A DNA stretch of 64,000 bases from Solirubrobacterales bacterium (lineage in GTDB: Bacteria; Actinomycetota; Thermoleophilia; Solirubrobacterales; Solirubrobacteraceae): the NCBI GenBank assembly GCA_003132505.1, contig PKXY01000044.1, positions 1 through 64,000 of the forward strand, read 5' to 3'. The position numbers were made by a program, and so were the translations under genes. The notes under the pieces were generated by a model. It ran no database searches. It had not been told where the DNA came from and worked only from the letters and a program-made list of their open reading frames with translations. Positions 16,664-24,971 of this stretch are shown piece after piece (positions within the stretch are counted from its first letter, which is position 1; each line of letters opens with the position of its first letter).

Positions 16664-17614
16664 GTGGGTGAGGACCAACTGCACGTCGTGTTCGGCGCCG
16701 GCCAGGTCGGGCGTGCGCTCGCCACCCGACTGACGGAGCTCGGCCTGCCGGTGCGAATTGTCTCGCGACACCGGCCTGCAGCCCTGGCCGACACGGTCAA
16801 CTGGCAGGCGGCCGATGCGACCGACCCCGCGGCCGCCACCGAAACGGCGAAAGGCGCAGCAGTCATTTACCAATGCCTGAACGCGCCGTACACGACCTGG
16901 CCGGAGGACTTCCCACCGCTCCAACGGGGCGTGCTCAGCGCCGCCGAACGAAACGGTGCGCTGATGGTGACCCTGGAAAACCTCTACGCCTATGGTCCGA
17001 CTGCGGGCCAGCCGATGACCGAAGATCTCCCGCTGTCGGCTACGACCGTCAAGGGCCGAACCCGAGCGGCGATGAGCCAGGAACTGCTAGCCGCCGCGGA
17101 CGCTGGTCGCGTCCGCGTTGCGATCGGGCGTGCGTCGGACTTCTTCGGCGCGGGCGTCACCGAGTCAGCACTCGGGAGGCGCGTCTTTGCCAACGCGCTG
17201 GCCGGTAAGCGTGCGGACTTCATCGGCAACGCCGACCTGCACCACACCTACAGCTACGTCCCCGATGTCGCGGCCGGCCTGGCGACCCTCGGCACGGACG
17301 AGCGCGCCGTGGCCGGCGTGTGGCACCTACCCGGACCCGAGACCGTTACAACCCGGGCGGTTCTGGAACTCATAGCCGGCGAGGTCGGACATGCAGTCGG
17401 CGTCCGCTCGGTCCCTAAGCTGGCCGTTCGCGCGCTCGGACTCGTCAACCCGCTGATGCGAGAACTTGCCGAGGTCGCCTACGAGTTCGAAGAACCGTTC
17501 GTCCTCGACACCACCAAGTTCGAGTCAACGTTCGGCAGAGCAACAACCCCACTCCAGGCCGCGGTTGCCGCGACCGTCGCCTGGTATCGGAACGGGAACA
17601 GCGCGATGCCATGA
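16664..17614 (+). CDS. NAD-dependent epimerase/dehydratase-like (atypical SDR)
   Basis: 316 residues. Rossmann motif VVFGAGQVGRALATRL, then YQCLNAPYTTWPEDFPPLQ and LENLYAYGPTAGQPMTED, the usual layout of atypical extended SDRs in which the Y-x3-K catalytic pair is weakly kept. GTG 16664 lies 10 nt after the MMPL stop and fits the N-terminal strand; a longer frame overlaps the MMPL gene. The stop overlaps the cupin start (ATGA). Probably modifies the molecule exported or detoxified by the operon; not known. Confidence 0.82.
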   Translation: MGEDQLHVVFGAGQVGRALATRLTELGLPVRIVSRHRPAALADTVNWQAADATDPAAATETAKGAAVIYQCLNAPYTTWPEDFPPLQRGVLSAAERNGALMVTLENLYAYGPTAGQPMTEDLPLSATTVKGRTRAAMSQELLAAADAGRVRVAIGRASDFFGAGVTESALGRRVFANALAGKRADFIGNADLHHTYSYVPDVAAGLATLGTDERAVAGVWHLPGPETVTTRAVLELIAGEVGHAVGVRSVPKLAVRALGLVNPLMRELAEVAYEFEEPFVLDTTKFESTFGRATTPLQAAVAATVAWYRNGNSAMP

Positions 17615-18255
17615 GCCGCCTCGACACCACGAGCGCCGGCAAGAGTTCGGGCGACGGCCAGAGTGACCCGATTCCCGCCATCCGGTTCAAGCCTTTCTTT
17701 AACGCCGCCACCAGCGAGTGGATCGAGTACACGACCACCGGCCAGGACAGCGACGGCGAGGTCGTGCGTTTCAACTGGCGCAGTGTGCCCGGCGGGGAGA
17801 TCACCGAGCACTTCCATCCCCACCAGGAGGAGCGCTTCCGCATCACTTCGGGCGAAGCCCACTTCACACTGGACGGCAAGAGCCTGGTGGTGGGACCCGG
17901 CGAGACACTCGTCGTGCCGGTCGGCGCCCGACACGCCGAACGCAACCCCGGACCGGACGAGATCCACGGCGTCGTCGAGCTTCGCCCGGCGCTCCACACC
18001 AAAGAGATGCATGAGGCATTCGCCGGGCTCGTAGCCGACGGCAGGACGACTTCGCGCGGCGCGCCAAGGAACCCACTGCAGCTCGGCGCCACTCTCTGGC
18101 ACTTCCGACACGAAAGTCGCGTGACCTCGCCCCCGGTCTGGCTGCAGAACCTCGCGCTGCCGCCACTGGCGGCCTTGGCGAAGGTCTTTCGCATGCGCCC
18201 GTACCACGCCCGCTGGGACAGCCAGGAGACCACGCGATCGGAGCCGACGCCATGA
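17611..18255 (+). CDS. Cupin-domain protein
   Basis: 214 residues. The cupin motif 1 residues are ITEHFHPHQEERF (H-x-H and E) and motif 2 is VPVGARHAERNPG, so a metal site of two or three histidines and a glutamate is likely. The first strand region is VRFNWRSVPGG. A C-terminal 70-residue extension with PPVWLQNLALPPLAALA resembles a membrane-associated amphipathic segment. Coupled by ATGA overlaps to the epimerase before it and the MBL-fold gene after it. Reaction unknown. Confidence 0.82.
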   Translation: MSRLDTTSAGKSSGDGQSDPIPAIRFKPFFNAATSEWIEYTTTGQDSDGEVVRFNWRSVPGGEITEHFHPHQEERFRITSGEAHFTLDGKSLVVGPGETLVVPVGARHAERNPGPDEIHGVVELRPALHTKEMHEAFAGLVADGRTTSRGAPRNPLQLGATLWHFRHESRVTSPPVWLQNLALPPLAALAKVFRMRPYHARWDSQETTRSEPTP

Positions 18256-19049
18256 AGATTCACGCCCTCGCAACCGGAAAGGTGCAGGTCAAGCGCAGCT
18301 TTCTCTACCCAGGCCACGGACCGCGCCGGCAGTTGAACCTGTTTCTGCCTGGACCGTGGGCTGACTCGCTGCCTATCCACTGCTGGGCGATCGAGCATCA
18401 CGGAGTCCTGCGACTGGTGGACACCGGTGAGACCGCCGCGGCGCGGAACGTCCCGTTCGCGCGCATGGAGGTGACTCGCGATCAAGAACTCCCGGCCGCC
18501 ATGGCCGCTGCTGACCTCGCCCTCGATGACGTATCCGAGGTGGTGCTCACCCACGCACACGGCGACCACATCGACGGGACGGTCCACGTTCGCGCGCGCG
18601 TACTGATGAACGAGGCGGAACTGAGGTTCGTCGCTAAGCCTTCCTCGGGTGTGATGCGTCGCCTCCTGCGCCAGCCCCTGCCGTCCGGGTTTGCCCCCGA
18701 GCCGCTCGTACTCGACGGCGGACCGTTCGGCGCGTTTCCGCGAAGCCGTCCGATCAGCGACGACGGACGGATCGTTGCCGTCGACACGCCTGGGCACACC
18801 CCGGGTCACGTTTCAGTGATCTGCATTGACGACTCAGGCAATCACGTGATGCTCGCCGGCGACACCACGGACTCGCTCGAGCAGCTTCACTCGCTCCGCG
18901 TCGACGCTGTCGCCCCGAAGCCCGACGTGCACGTCGCAACGATGAGAACGATCCTCGCTCACTGCGCGCAGCACCCGACGGTCTACCTGCCGTCTCACGA
19001 CCCCGAGTCAGCCGCCCGCCTCGCAGAGGCAGTCACGTCGTCAACCTAG
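18252..19049 (+). CDS. MBL-fold metallo-hydrolase (N-acyl homoserine lactonase-like)
   Basis: 265 residues. The dinuclear zinc motif H-x-H-x-D-H is present as LTHAHGDHIDG, the next histidine in TPGHTPGHVSV, the bridging aspartate in LAGDTTDS and a final histidine in YLPSHDPES. The order and lengths match AHL-lactonase-like members of the superfamily, but such annotation is often too specific. Last gene of the four-gene coupled operon; a strong hairpin begins in its stop codon. Confidence 0.85.
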   Translation: MKIHALATGKVQVKRSFLYPGHGPRRQLNLFLPGPWADSLPIHCWAIEHHGVLRLVDTGETAAARNVPFARMEVTRDQELPAAMAAADLALDDVSEVVLTHAHGDHIDGTVHVRARVLMNEAELRFVAKPSSGVMRRLLRQPLPSGFAPEPLVLDGGPFGAFPRSRPISDDGRIVAVDTPGHTPGHVSVICIDDSGNHVMLAGDTTDSLEQLHSLRVDAVAPKPDVHVATMRTILAHCAQHPTVYLPSHDPESAARLAEAVTSST

Positions 19050-19067
19050 CTGGCGGTCGCCAGCTAG
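19046..19067 (+). terminator. Hairpin after MBL operon
   Basis: Perfect inverted repeat CTAGCTGGCG / CGCCAGCTAG with two central bases, starting in the TAG stop. No T-run follows, so it may be a weak or Rho-assisted terminator, or mark the 3' end only. Confidence 0.5.
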
Positions 19068-19102
19068 CAGAGCGATGAGCAATCAACGACTAGGAGGAAA
19101 GC

Positions 19103-19366
19103 ATGCACGCAGTCATCGTCAACGTCACCATCAACGATCCCGAAGCCGCCGCCAGTGAGCTGCACGAGCAGCTCGTGCCACGGGTATCGCAGGCCCCTGG
19201 GTTCGTCGCCGGCTATTGGACGATCAAGGACAACACCGGCCTGACGATGCTCATCTTCGAAACAGAGGAGGCCGCCGAAGCCATGAGCGAACAGGCCAGA
19301 GCAGGTGTTCCTGATGCGATGACGCTGGTCGGCGTCGAGGTACGCAACGTCGAAGCGCACGCCTGA
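19103..19366 (+). CDS. Small ABM-fold / dabb-like protein
   Basis: 87 residues with the ferredoxin-like pattern of small monooxygenase-fold proteins: HAVIVNVTINDPEAAASELH, PGFVAGYWTIKDNTGL and MLIFETEEAAEAM. A strong AGGAGG stands 7 nt before the ATG. It lies 54 nt after the MBL gene, beyond the hairpin, and may be partly cotranscribed. Function unknown. Confidence 0.75.
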   Translation: MHAVIVNVTINDPEAAASELHEQLVPRVSQAPGFVAGYWTIKDNTGLTMLIFETEEAAEAMSEQARAGVPDAMTLVGVEVRNVEAHA

Positions 19367-19429
19367 GTCGACTGCCCGCTACCGGTCGCGGAACGTGCGA
19401 GAGGCCGGTGTTTCGTCTGGCGTGGTTAC

Positions 19430-20365
19430 TCATGGGGCTGGGGTGTGGAAGTAGTGGCCCTGGTCGAGATCGTCGATCAGCCCGAGATGGGTCGGCTCCC
19501 ACGCCAGCAGCGCGCGGGTCAGCGCGCTTGACGCCGGGCTATCGGACCCGAGGAACCCGGCCAGCCACGTGAAATGCTCGCCCGCGTCCTCGGGTGAGAT
19601 GGAGAGCACCGGGATGTCGAGGTGCCGTCCGATCACCTCGGCGATGTCGCGGATCGCGACGCCCTCGTCGGCGACCGCGTGCAGGGCCGATCCGGCCGGG
19701 GCCGTCTCCACCGCGAGACGGAACAGCCGGGCGGAATCCAACCGGTGCACGGCGGGCCAGCGGTTGGTCCCGTCGCCGATGTAGCCCGAGACACCCTTGT
19801 CGCGGGCGATTGCGACCAGCGTCGCCATGAAGCCGTTGTCTCCCTCACCGTGGTTCGTCGGGGGGAGTCGCACGACGGACGAGCGGACGCCTCGGGAGGC
19901 GAGCTCAAGGGTCATCTGCGCGTTGCGCGCCCGGATCGCCGGACCGCCGGTAAAGAGCGTCGTGGCGGCGTCCAGATCCGGCATGTCCCGTTCGGTCGCC
20001 ACGCGACCGGGTGCGAGCCCGAGTGTCCCGGAGGCGATGAGGAACGGGCGATCCGAACCCACCAGCGCCTCGCCGAGCGCCTCGATGGCGAGGCGGTCTG
20101 CGTTGGCAGCCCCCTCGAAGTCCCCCGTGAACGCGAGGTCGTGCTTGAACGCCAGGTGGATCACCCCGTCGGACGCAGCAGCCGCACTGCCCAGGATGTC
20201 CAGATCATCAAGGCCGCCGCGCTGCACCTCGGCACCGGCGGCGGTGAGCGCCGCGGCCGACGCATCGGAGCGGGCCAGCCCAATGACCTGATGGCCGGAG
20301 CCGATGAGCTCGGGAACGACGGCGGAGCCGATCCATCCGGACGCGCCGGTGACGAAAACACGCAT
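19430..20365 (-). CDS. NAD(P)-dependent SDR-family oxidoreductase
   Basis: 311 residues. Rossmann motif MRVFVTGASGWIGSAVV, NADP-type loop GLARSDASAAAL, DGVIHLAF, and the C-terminal substrate part with GDGTNRWPAVHRLD and ADEGVAIRDIAEVIG, typical of actinobacterial atypical SDRs. GGAGG precedes ATG 20365; the frame continues upstream to 20470 without support. Divergent from a TetR gene with two matching inverted repeats between them, so it is probably induced by a substrate-like ligand. Confidence 0.87.
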   Translation of the reverse strand: MRVFVTGASGWIGSAVVPELIGSGHQVIGLARSDASAAALTAAGAEVQRGGLDDLDILGSAAAASDGVIHLAFKHDLAFTGDFEGAANADRLAIEALGEALVGSDRPFLIASGTLGLAPGRVATERDMPDLDAATTLFTGGPAIRARNAQMTLELASRGVRSSVVRLPPTNHGEGDNGFMATLVAIARDKGVSGYIGDGTNRWPAVHRLDSARLFRLAVETAPAGSALHAVADEGVAIRDIAEVIGRHLDIPVLSISPEDAGEHFTWLAGFLGSDSPASSALTRALLAWEPTHLGLIDDLDQGHYFHTPAP

Positions 20366-20423
20366 GAGAAACCTCCAGGTCAGTCGATCGTCGTCGGCGA
20401 ACCGTGTGCTCGGGACCACGTCG

Positions 20424-20470
20424 ATGTCAGTTGCTGCCATCACAGTAGCACCAATGTCAGTCCCTGTCAT
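20424..20470. promoter_or_regulatory. Two TetR-type operators, ATGTCAG-N3-CTGYCAT
   Basis: Inverted repeats at 20424-20440 (ATGTCAG-TTG-CTGCCAT) and 20454-20470 (ATGTCAG-TCC-CTGTCAT), with starts exactly 30 bp apart. They sit between the divergent SDR and TetR genes and the second ends 5 nt before the TetR -10 box. Confidence 0.65.
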
Positions 20471-20474
20471 CAGC

Positions 20475-20480
20475 TACGCT
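20475..20480 (+). promoter_or_regulatory. -10 box TACGCT, leaderless start of TetR gene
   Basis: TACGCT ends 7 nt before ATG 20488. Confidence 0.4.
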
Positions 20481-20487
20481 CCTTCGT

Positions 20488-21054
20488 ATGACGCGATGGG
20501 AGCCAAACGGACGCGGCCGGCTGGAGCTCGCAGCCCTCGCCCTCTACGGCGAGCGAGGGTTCGAGAACACGACGGTGGCTGAGATCGCCGCGCTGGCCGG
20601 GTTGACGGAACGAACGTTCTTCCGTCATTTCGCCGACAAGCGCGAGGTCCTGTTCTCCGGCGCCGACGCATTGCACGAGCTCCTCGTGAGCAACGTCGCC
20701 GCCGCGCCTGATTCCACCGGTCCGATCGACGCGGTCGGCGCGGCGCTCGAGGCGGCCGGCGGCCTGCTTCAGGAGCGCCGTGAATACGCCCGGCGGCGGG
20801 CGGCCATCATCGCTGCGAACGCCGAGCTCCGCGAACGCGAGCTGATCAAGCTGGCATCGCTCGCCTCCGCGATCGCCGACGCGCTGCGCCGACGCGGCAT
20901 CGCCGACCCCGCGGCAAGTCTGAGCGCCGAGGCCGGCATCGCCGTCTTCAGAATCGCCTTTGAACGGTGGGTCGACGAGACCAACCAGCGAGACCTGCCG
21001 GAGCTCATCCGGGACTCGCTGGACGAACTGAAAGCCGTGACCGCCGGCAAATGA
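20488..21054 (+). CDS. TetR family regulator
   Basis: 188 residues. The DNA-binding domain shows LALYGERGFENTTVAEIA and LAGLTERTFFRHFADKREVL, a near-textbook TetR helix-turn-helix with the YFHF-like recognition helix. The C-terminal ligand domain is alanine-rich and helical. Autoregulation and control of the divergent SDR gene are inferred from the paired operators. Ligand unknown. Confidence 0.9.
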   Translation: MTRWEPNGRGRLELAALALYGERGFENTTVAEIAALAGLTERTFFRHFADKREVLFSGADALHELLVSNVAAAPDSTGPIDAVGAALEAAGGLLQERREYARRRAAIIAANAELRERELIKLASLASAIADALRRRGIADPAASLSAEAGIAVFRIAFERWVDETNQRDLPELIRDSLDELKAVTAGK

Positions 21055-21085
21055 ACAGCCGCGTCACGATGATCGCCGCCCTCAA

Positions 21086-21091
21086 TAGAGT
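21086..21091 (+). promoter_or_regulatory. -10 box TAGAGT, leaderless start of YCII gene
   Basis: TAGAGT followed by 6 nt and ATG 21098. Confidence 0.4.
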
Positions 21092-21097
21092 CCGGGC

Positions 21098-21397
21098 ATG
21101 CCGACCTTCGTCCTGCGGCTCATTGCTCCGCGTCCGAACTTCGCCCAGACCCTCACCGACTCGGAGCGGGAGATCATGGACCGCCACGCTGCGCACTGGC
21201 GCCCCTACCTCGAGCGCGGCGACATGGTCGTGTTTGGGCCGGTCCTGACCGACGAGAACTCGTACGGCCTCGCGGTCGTCGAGACAGACGACGAGCGGGT
21301 GCTGCGCGAGTTTGCTGCGCAGGACCCCGTCGTGACGACCGGAACGGCGGCCTTCGAGTTCGGGCGAGTGGCCGCGGGTCACGTTCGGGGGCGCTGA
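21098..21397 (+). CDS. YciI family protein
   Basis: 99 residues matching the YCII fold: FVLRLIAPRPNF, the HAAHWRPYLERGDMVVFGP segment with the conserved histidine, and VVETDDERVLREFAAQDP. Family members are small dimers of largely unknown chemistry. Its 3' end overlaps the 3' end of the FUSC gene on the other strand by 19 nt. Confidence 0.82.
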   Translation: MPTFVLRLIAPRPNFAQTLTDSEREIMDRHAAHWRPYLERGDMVVFGPVLTDENSYGLAVVETDDERVLREFAAQDPVVTTGTAAFEFGRVAAGHVRGR

Positions 21398-22002
21398 CGG
21401 AGGTTCCTTTCCCGCCGCCGCGGGAGTCCGCGCGGAGTTTGCCCGTCGTCGGGATGCATCGCCCGGCGGAGGAGCCAGGCCGTCGCCACGCCAACGAGCA
21501 CTCCGAGGATGGTGTCGGCGAACCGCAGGATCGGCTGCTCCCAGGCATTGCGCGGTTCGAGCTCGGCGACAACCATGACGACCGTGACGGTGACGCCCGT
21601 GGTGATGGCGTCGCCGGCCCTCCCAGCGAGTGTCACGAGGATTGTGCCGAGCGCGATCAGCATCGCCAGCGCCCAGGGGTGCGACGGGGCTACCAGCAGG
21701 TAGATCAGGGTCAGTGCGAGGCCAACGGCGGTCGCGGCCATTCGCGAAATGGCCGCAGCGAAGCTCGCTGTCTGCGTGTCACGGTAGACAAATACCGTGG
21801 CGATACAGCCCACATCCCGCCGAGGAGGTCGTCCGAGGATGCCACTGAGTAGGTGGGTGGTTGCCTCGTAGCTGGCCGGGCACGCCAGGCCGAGCGCGAT
21901 GCCGCGGACTACAACTTCACTCGACCGCGAGGGCGCGGAGATTCGTCTTCGCCAGTTCGAGGATTTCGTCGCCTCGGCCGGAGAGGATCGTGCGGGTGGC
22001 AT
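21379..22002 (-). CDS. FUSC/aromatic-acid-exporter-like membrane protein (start uncertain)
   Basis: About 175-207 residues with five or six hydrophobic segments. The order VRGIALGLACPASYEATTHL, GCIATVFVYRDT, AAISRMAATAVGLALTL, VTVTVVMVVAEL and RFADTILGVLVGVATAWLL matches the N-terminal membrane half of FUSC/ArAE family exporters. The only ATG (22002) lies 86 nt inside the preceding PoxB-type gene and gives a polar, unfamiliar N-terminus; the likely true start near 21915 has no ATG, GTG or TTG in view. It may be N-terminally truncated. Confidence 0.65.
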   Translation of the reverse strand: MPPARSSPAEATKSSNWRRRISAPSRSSEVVVRGIALGLACPASYEATTHLLSGILGRPPRRDVGCIATVFVYRDTQTASFAAAISRMAATAVGLALTLIYLLVAPSHPWALAMLIALGTILVTLAGRAGDAITTGVTVTVVMVVAELEPRNAWEQPILRFADTILGVLVGVATAWLLRRAMHPDDGQTPRGLPRRRERNLRQRPRT

Positions 22003-23653
22003 AGAGCGTGAACCCCTTTATTTGCTCGAGGGTGAGCTTGGGCGGCATCGACAGCTCCTGGCGGGCGGTGACGATGTCAATCACCGCCGGGCCGGCGTGG
22101 ACGAACGCGTCGCGCAGCGCCCCCTCTAGTTCGTCCGGGCGCTCAACCCGCACGCCGTGCAGCCCGATCGCGCGCGCGACCTCGGCGAAGTTCGGGTTGT
22201 CGAGATCGGTCGCGTAGTTGACGATCCCCGCGGCTTTCATCTCGAGATCCACGAACGCCAGCGACCCGTTGTTGAACACGACGACCTTGACCGGTAGCGC
22301 AAGCTGGCGAAGCGTGAGCAGCTCGCCGAAGAGCATCGCGAGACCGCCATCCCCAGACAGGGTCACGACCTGCCGCCCTGGCTGCGCGGCTTGCACGCCG
22401 ATCGCCTGGGGCAGGGCGTTCGCCATCGTCCCGTGGTTGAACGATCCCACCAGACGCCGACGGCCGTTCATCGTCAGATACCGCGCTGCCCACACGACCG
22501 GTGATCCGACGTCGGGCAGGAACACCGCGTCGTCGCTCGCGATCCGGTCGATCGCCGCGGCGACGGTCTGCGGGTGCAGCGGCGAACCGACACGGTCGCC
22601 ACCGGCGAGCGCGTCGAGGCGCTTCCGAGCCCTCGCGTAATGAGCCCGCATCCGCTCCAAGTGGTCGGTGTCGGATTTCGGAGTTAGCCGGGGAATGAGC
22701 GCGGTCACGGTGTCTCTCACGGTTCCCACGAGCGGGACGTCGACTCGGGTCCGGCGACCGATGTGCTCGCCTCGCAGGTCGATCTGAACGACCCCGACCC
22801 CCGGCGGCGGGTAGAACTGCCGATACGGGAAGTCCGTCCCGAGCATGACCAGCGCGTCGCAGTGCTCCATCGCGCGGTAGCCCGAGCTGACCCCAAGCAG
22901 GCCCGTCATCCCGACGTCATACGGGTTGTCGTACTCCACGAACGCCTTGCCACGCAACGCGTGTACCACCGGCGACTGGAGCGCGCCGGCGAACGCGATC
23001 AGCTCGTCGTGAGCGCCTTCGCACCCAGCCCCGGCCAGGATCGTCACCCGGTTGGCCGCGTTCAGAACGTCTGCCGCAGCGGCGAGCGCGACCTCATCAG
23101 GGCACATCGCCGACGACGTCGGCAGGATTGCGCGTCCCTCCGCGGGGCCGATTGCCGGCTCGAGAAACACCTCGCCCGGGACGACGAGCACCGCCGTTCC
23201 ACGCTGGGACAGCGCCGAACGGATCGCGATCTCGAGCAGGCGCGGCATCTGCTCCGAGACGCTCACCAACTCGACGTACACGCTGCACTCCCGAAACAGC
23301 TCGGTCGGATGGGTCTCCTGAAAGTAGCCACCCCCGATCTCGACCCGGGGGATCTGGGCGGCGATCGCCAGTACCGGCACGCGGCTGCGCTGAGCCTCGA
23401 ACAGCCCGTTGATCAGGTGCAGGTTCCCAGGCCCGCAGCTGCCGACACAAACCGCCAACTGCCCCGTCACGGTCGCTTCTCCCACCGCCGCGAACGCCGC
23501 GGCCTCCTCATGGCGGACGTGCTCCCACGCGAGCGCGCCGTCGCGCCGAAGCGCGTCGGTGAAGCCATTCAGTGAGTCGCCCGGCACGCCATACACGCGC
23601 TTGACGCCTGAGGCCCGCAACGTCGCGACGACAACATCGGCAACCGTCGGCAC
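21917..23653 (-). CDS. poxB: Thiamine-diphosphate enzyme, pyruvate oxidase / PoxB type
   Basis: 578 residues with the three-domain TPP fold: N-terminal PYR domain with YGVPGDSLNGF and the catalytic glutamate in WEHVRHEEAAAFAA, a central cofactor-binding domain (VTILAGAGCEGAHDEL), and the PP domain with the GDG-N motif beginning LSGDGGLAML. The overall pattern is that of pyruvate dehydrogenase (quinone)/pyruvate oxidase, which makes acetate and CO2 at the membrane. A C-terminal membrane-binding helix cannot be confirmed. GAGGGGAAG precedes the GTG start. Confidence 0.87.
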   Translation of the reverse strand: MPTVADVVVATLRASGVKRVYGVPGDSLNGFTDALRRDGALAWEHVRHEEAAAFAAVGEATVTGQLAVCVGSCGPGNLHLINGLFEAQRSRVPVLAIAAQIPRVEIGGGYFQETHPTELFRECSVYVELVSVSEQMPRLLEIAIRSALSQRGTAVLVVPGEVFLEPAIGPAEGRAILPTSSAMCPDEVALAAAADVLNAANRVTILAGAGCEGAHDELIAFAGALQSPVVHALRGKAFVEYDNPYDVGMTGLLGVSSGYRAMEHCDALVMLGTDFPYRQFYPPPGVGVVQIDLRGEHIGRRTRVDVPLVGTVRDTVTALIPRLTPKSDTDHLERMRAHYARARKRLDALAGGDRVGSPLHPQTVAAAIDRIASDDAVFLPDVGSPVVWAARYLTMNGRRRLVGSFNHGTMANALPQAIGVQAAQPGRQVVTLSGDGGLAMLFGELLTLRQLALPVKVVVFNNGSLAFVDLEMKAAGIVNYATDLDNPNFAEVARAIGLHGVRVERPDELEGALRDAFVHAGPAVIDIVTARQELSMPPKLTLEQIKGFTLYATRTILSGRGDEILELAKTNLRALAVE

Positions 23654-23975
23654 TCCCCACTTCCCCTCCGCGTCGTTGTGTCAGACGAGACCGCGCCGCG
23701 CCGCAGCGCAGGTCACTCCGGATCGTAACGCCGACATGGCACCAAACGGAACGAAGCACCCCGCGTCTCGAGGAGGTGGCTCCCACCTCACACAACGCAG
23801 TCCACCGCTCGACGCGTTCATCGCCGCAACGCGTCCCGAGCGACGCGAGTCGTGCCGAGAATCGGGGGCCCGACCGACGGTCTGCGCGCTACCGGGATGA
23901 CTCATACTGGAGCGGGAAATCGCGCGCCGGCGAACGGGTACGCGCAGCCTCGCGTTCGATCACCAAGGGGGAGTC
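23654..23975. other. Intergenic, no gene recognised
   Basis: 322 nt between the divergent PoxB-type and NTF2-like genes. No convincing frame, repeat or hairpin was found; the right end carries the ribosome site AAGGGGGAG of the next gene. Confidence 0.4.
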
Positions 23976-24381
23976 ATGGGTCTCGATCGGGAAAGAGCGA
24001 CCGCGTTTGTCGAGGGCTATGGGGCGAACCTGGGAAAGTTGGGATCTTCCAGGCTTCGTTGCGCTGTTCAGCGACGACGTCGTCTACGTCGAGCACCCGA
24101 CCGACGAAACGGTCGTCGGCAGAGAGGCGATGGCGCACTACATTCGCAACGAGCAGATCGAGCAGGGTGTCGCGAGCGTCCGGATGGGCAAGCCGATCGT
24201 CGACGGAGATCAGGTCGCGGCTGAGTTCTGGGCCAAGATGACCAACGGCGAGGTGGCGGGGACGCTGATCGGCTGCTTCATCGCTCAGCTCGACCCGCGT
24301 GATGGGCGATGCACCCACTTTCGCCAGTACTGGTTCGATGTCGATGGACACCGCAGCGCCTACCGGGGCTGGGGCGAGTAG
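23976..24381 (+). CDS. NTF2-like / SnoaL-fold protein with apparent frameshift
   Basis: The strong ribosome site AAGGGGGAG leads to ATG 23976 and a frame reading MGLDRERATAFVEGYG. After the GGGG at 24021-24024 the family sequence continues in the next frame: RTWESWDLPGFVALFSDDVV, then VVGREAMAHYIRNEQIEQG and RYWF-like CTHFRQYWFDVDG. Dropping one G restores a normal NTF2-like protein of about 134 residues. An ATG at 24019 could still start a 120-residue product. Small NTF2-like proteins are isomerases, hydrolases or binding proteins; none can be assigned. Confidence 0.65.
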
Positions 24382-24487
24382 GTGAACTCGGGAGTGCAAC
24401 GCGGCGCGCGAGCGGCGTGGGTCTCGGGACGAGTGGCCACGCTGGCTGAGCTGGACCTCGTGACGGACGTCGTGGCGACGTGACAAG

Positions 24488-24514
24488 TGGGGATCCCCAG
24501 CACGCTCCTACACT
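24488..24514 (+). promoter_or_regulatory. Palindrome plus leaderless -10 for AraC-type gene
   Basis: The 12-bp palindrome TGGGGATCCCCA (24488-24499) is followed by TACACT (24509-24514), which ends 6 nt before the GTG at 24521. The palindrome is suitably placed for an operator. Confidence 0.4.
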
Positions 24515-24520
24515 GGCATC

Positions 24521-24961
24521 GTGACGCCGCACGACCTCGCCAACCTCGCGCACCTGCGCCGCTCCCGCGACCTGATGGACCGCGAGTACGCGCGCCCGCT
24601 CGACGTCGCCACGCTCGCCCGCGCTGCGCTGATGTCGACCGCACACTTCTCGCGGCAGTTCAGCGTGACGTACGGGGAGACGCCCTACGCCTACCTGATG
24701 ACGCGGCGCGTCGAGCGGGCGAAGGCGCTGCTGCGCCGCGGCGACCTATCGGTCACCGCGGTCTGCATGGCGGTCGGGTGTACGTCCCTCGGCTCGTTCA
24801 GCGCCCGCTTCACCCAGCTGGTGGGCGAGACGCCAACGGCCTACCGGGCCCTTGACCACAGCGCGCTCGCGAGCGTGCCGGGCTGCGTCGCCAAGGACCT
24901 CACCCGCCCGAGCCCCAAACCGAGCAGGATCGGACAAACGCTCGGGGCACCGGCTCCCTAG
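24521..24961 (+). CDS. AraC family transcriptional regulator (DNA-binding domain only)
   Basis: 146 residues. The two helix-turn-helix units are complete: LDVATLARAALMSTAHFSRQ in the first and the family signature region VTAVCMAVGCTSLGSFSARF with GETPTAYR in the second. No N-terminal ligand domain is present, so it may respond through another protein. It starts leaderless at GTG and directly precedes a VOC protein gene, a frequent AraC-VOC pairing in actinobacteria. Confidence 0.88.
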   Translation: MTPHDLANLAHLRRSRDLMDREYARPLDVATLARAALMSTAHFSRQFSVTYGETPYAYLMTRRVERAKALLRRGDLSVTAVCMAVGCTSLGSFSARFTQLVGETPTAYRALDHSALASVPGCVAKDLTRPSPKPSRIGQTLGAPAP

Positions 24962-24965
24962 TGTT
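24960..24965 (+). promoter_or_regulatory. -10 box TAGTGT, leaderless start of VOC gene
   Basis: TAGTGT overlaps the AraC gene's stop and ends 6 nt before ATG 24972; the same hexamer and spacing occur at the YCII gene near 784. Confidence 0.4.
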
Positions 24966-24971
24966 GGGGGC

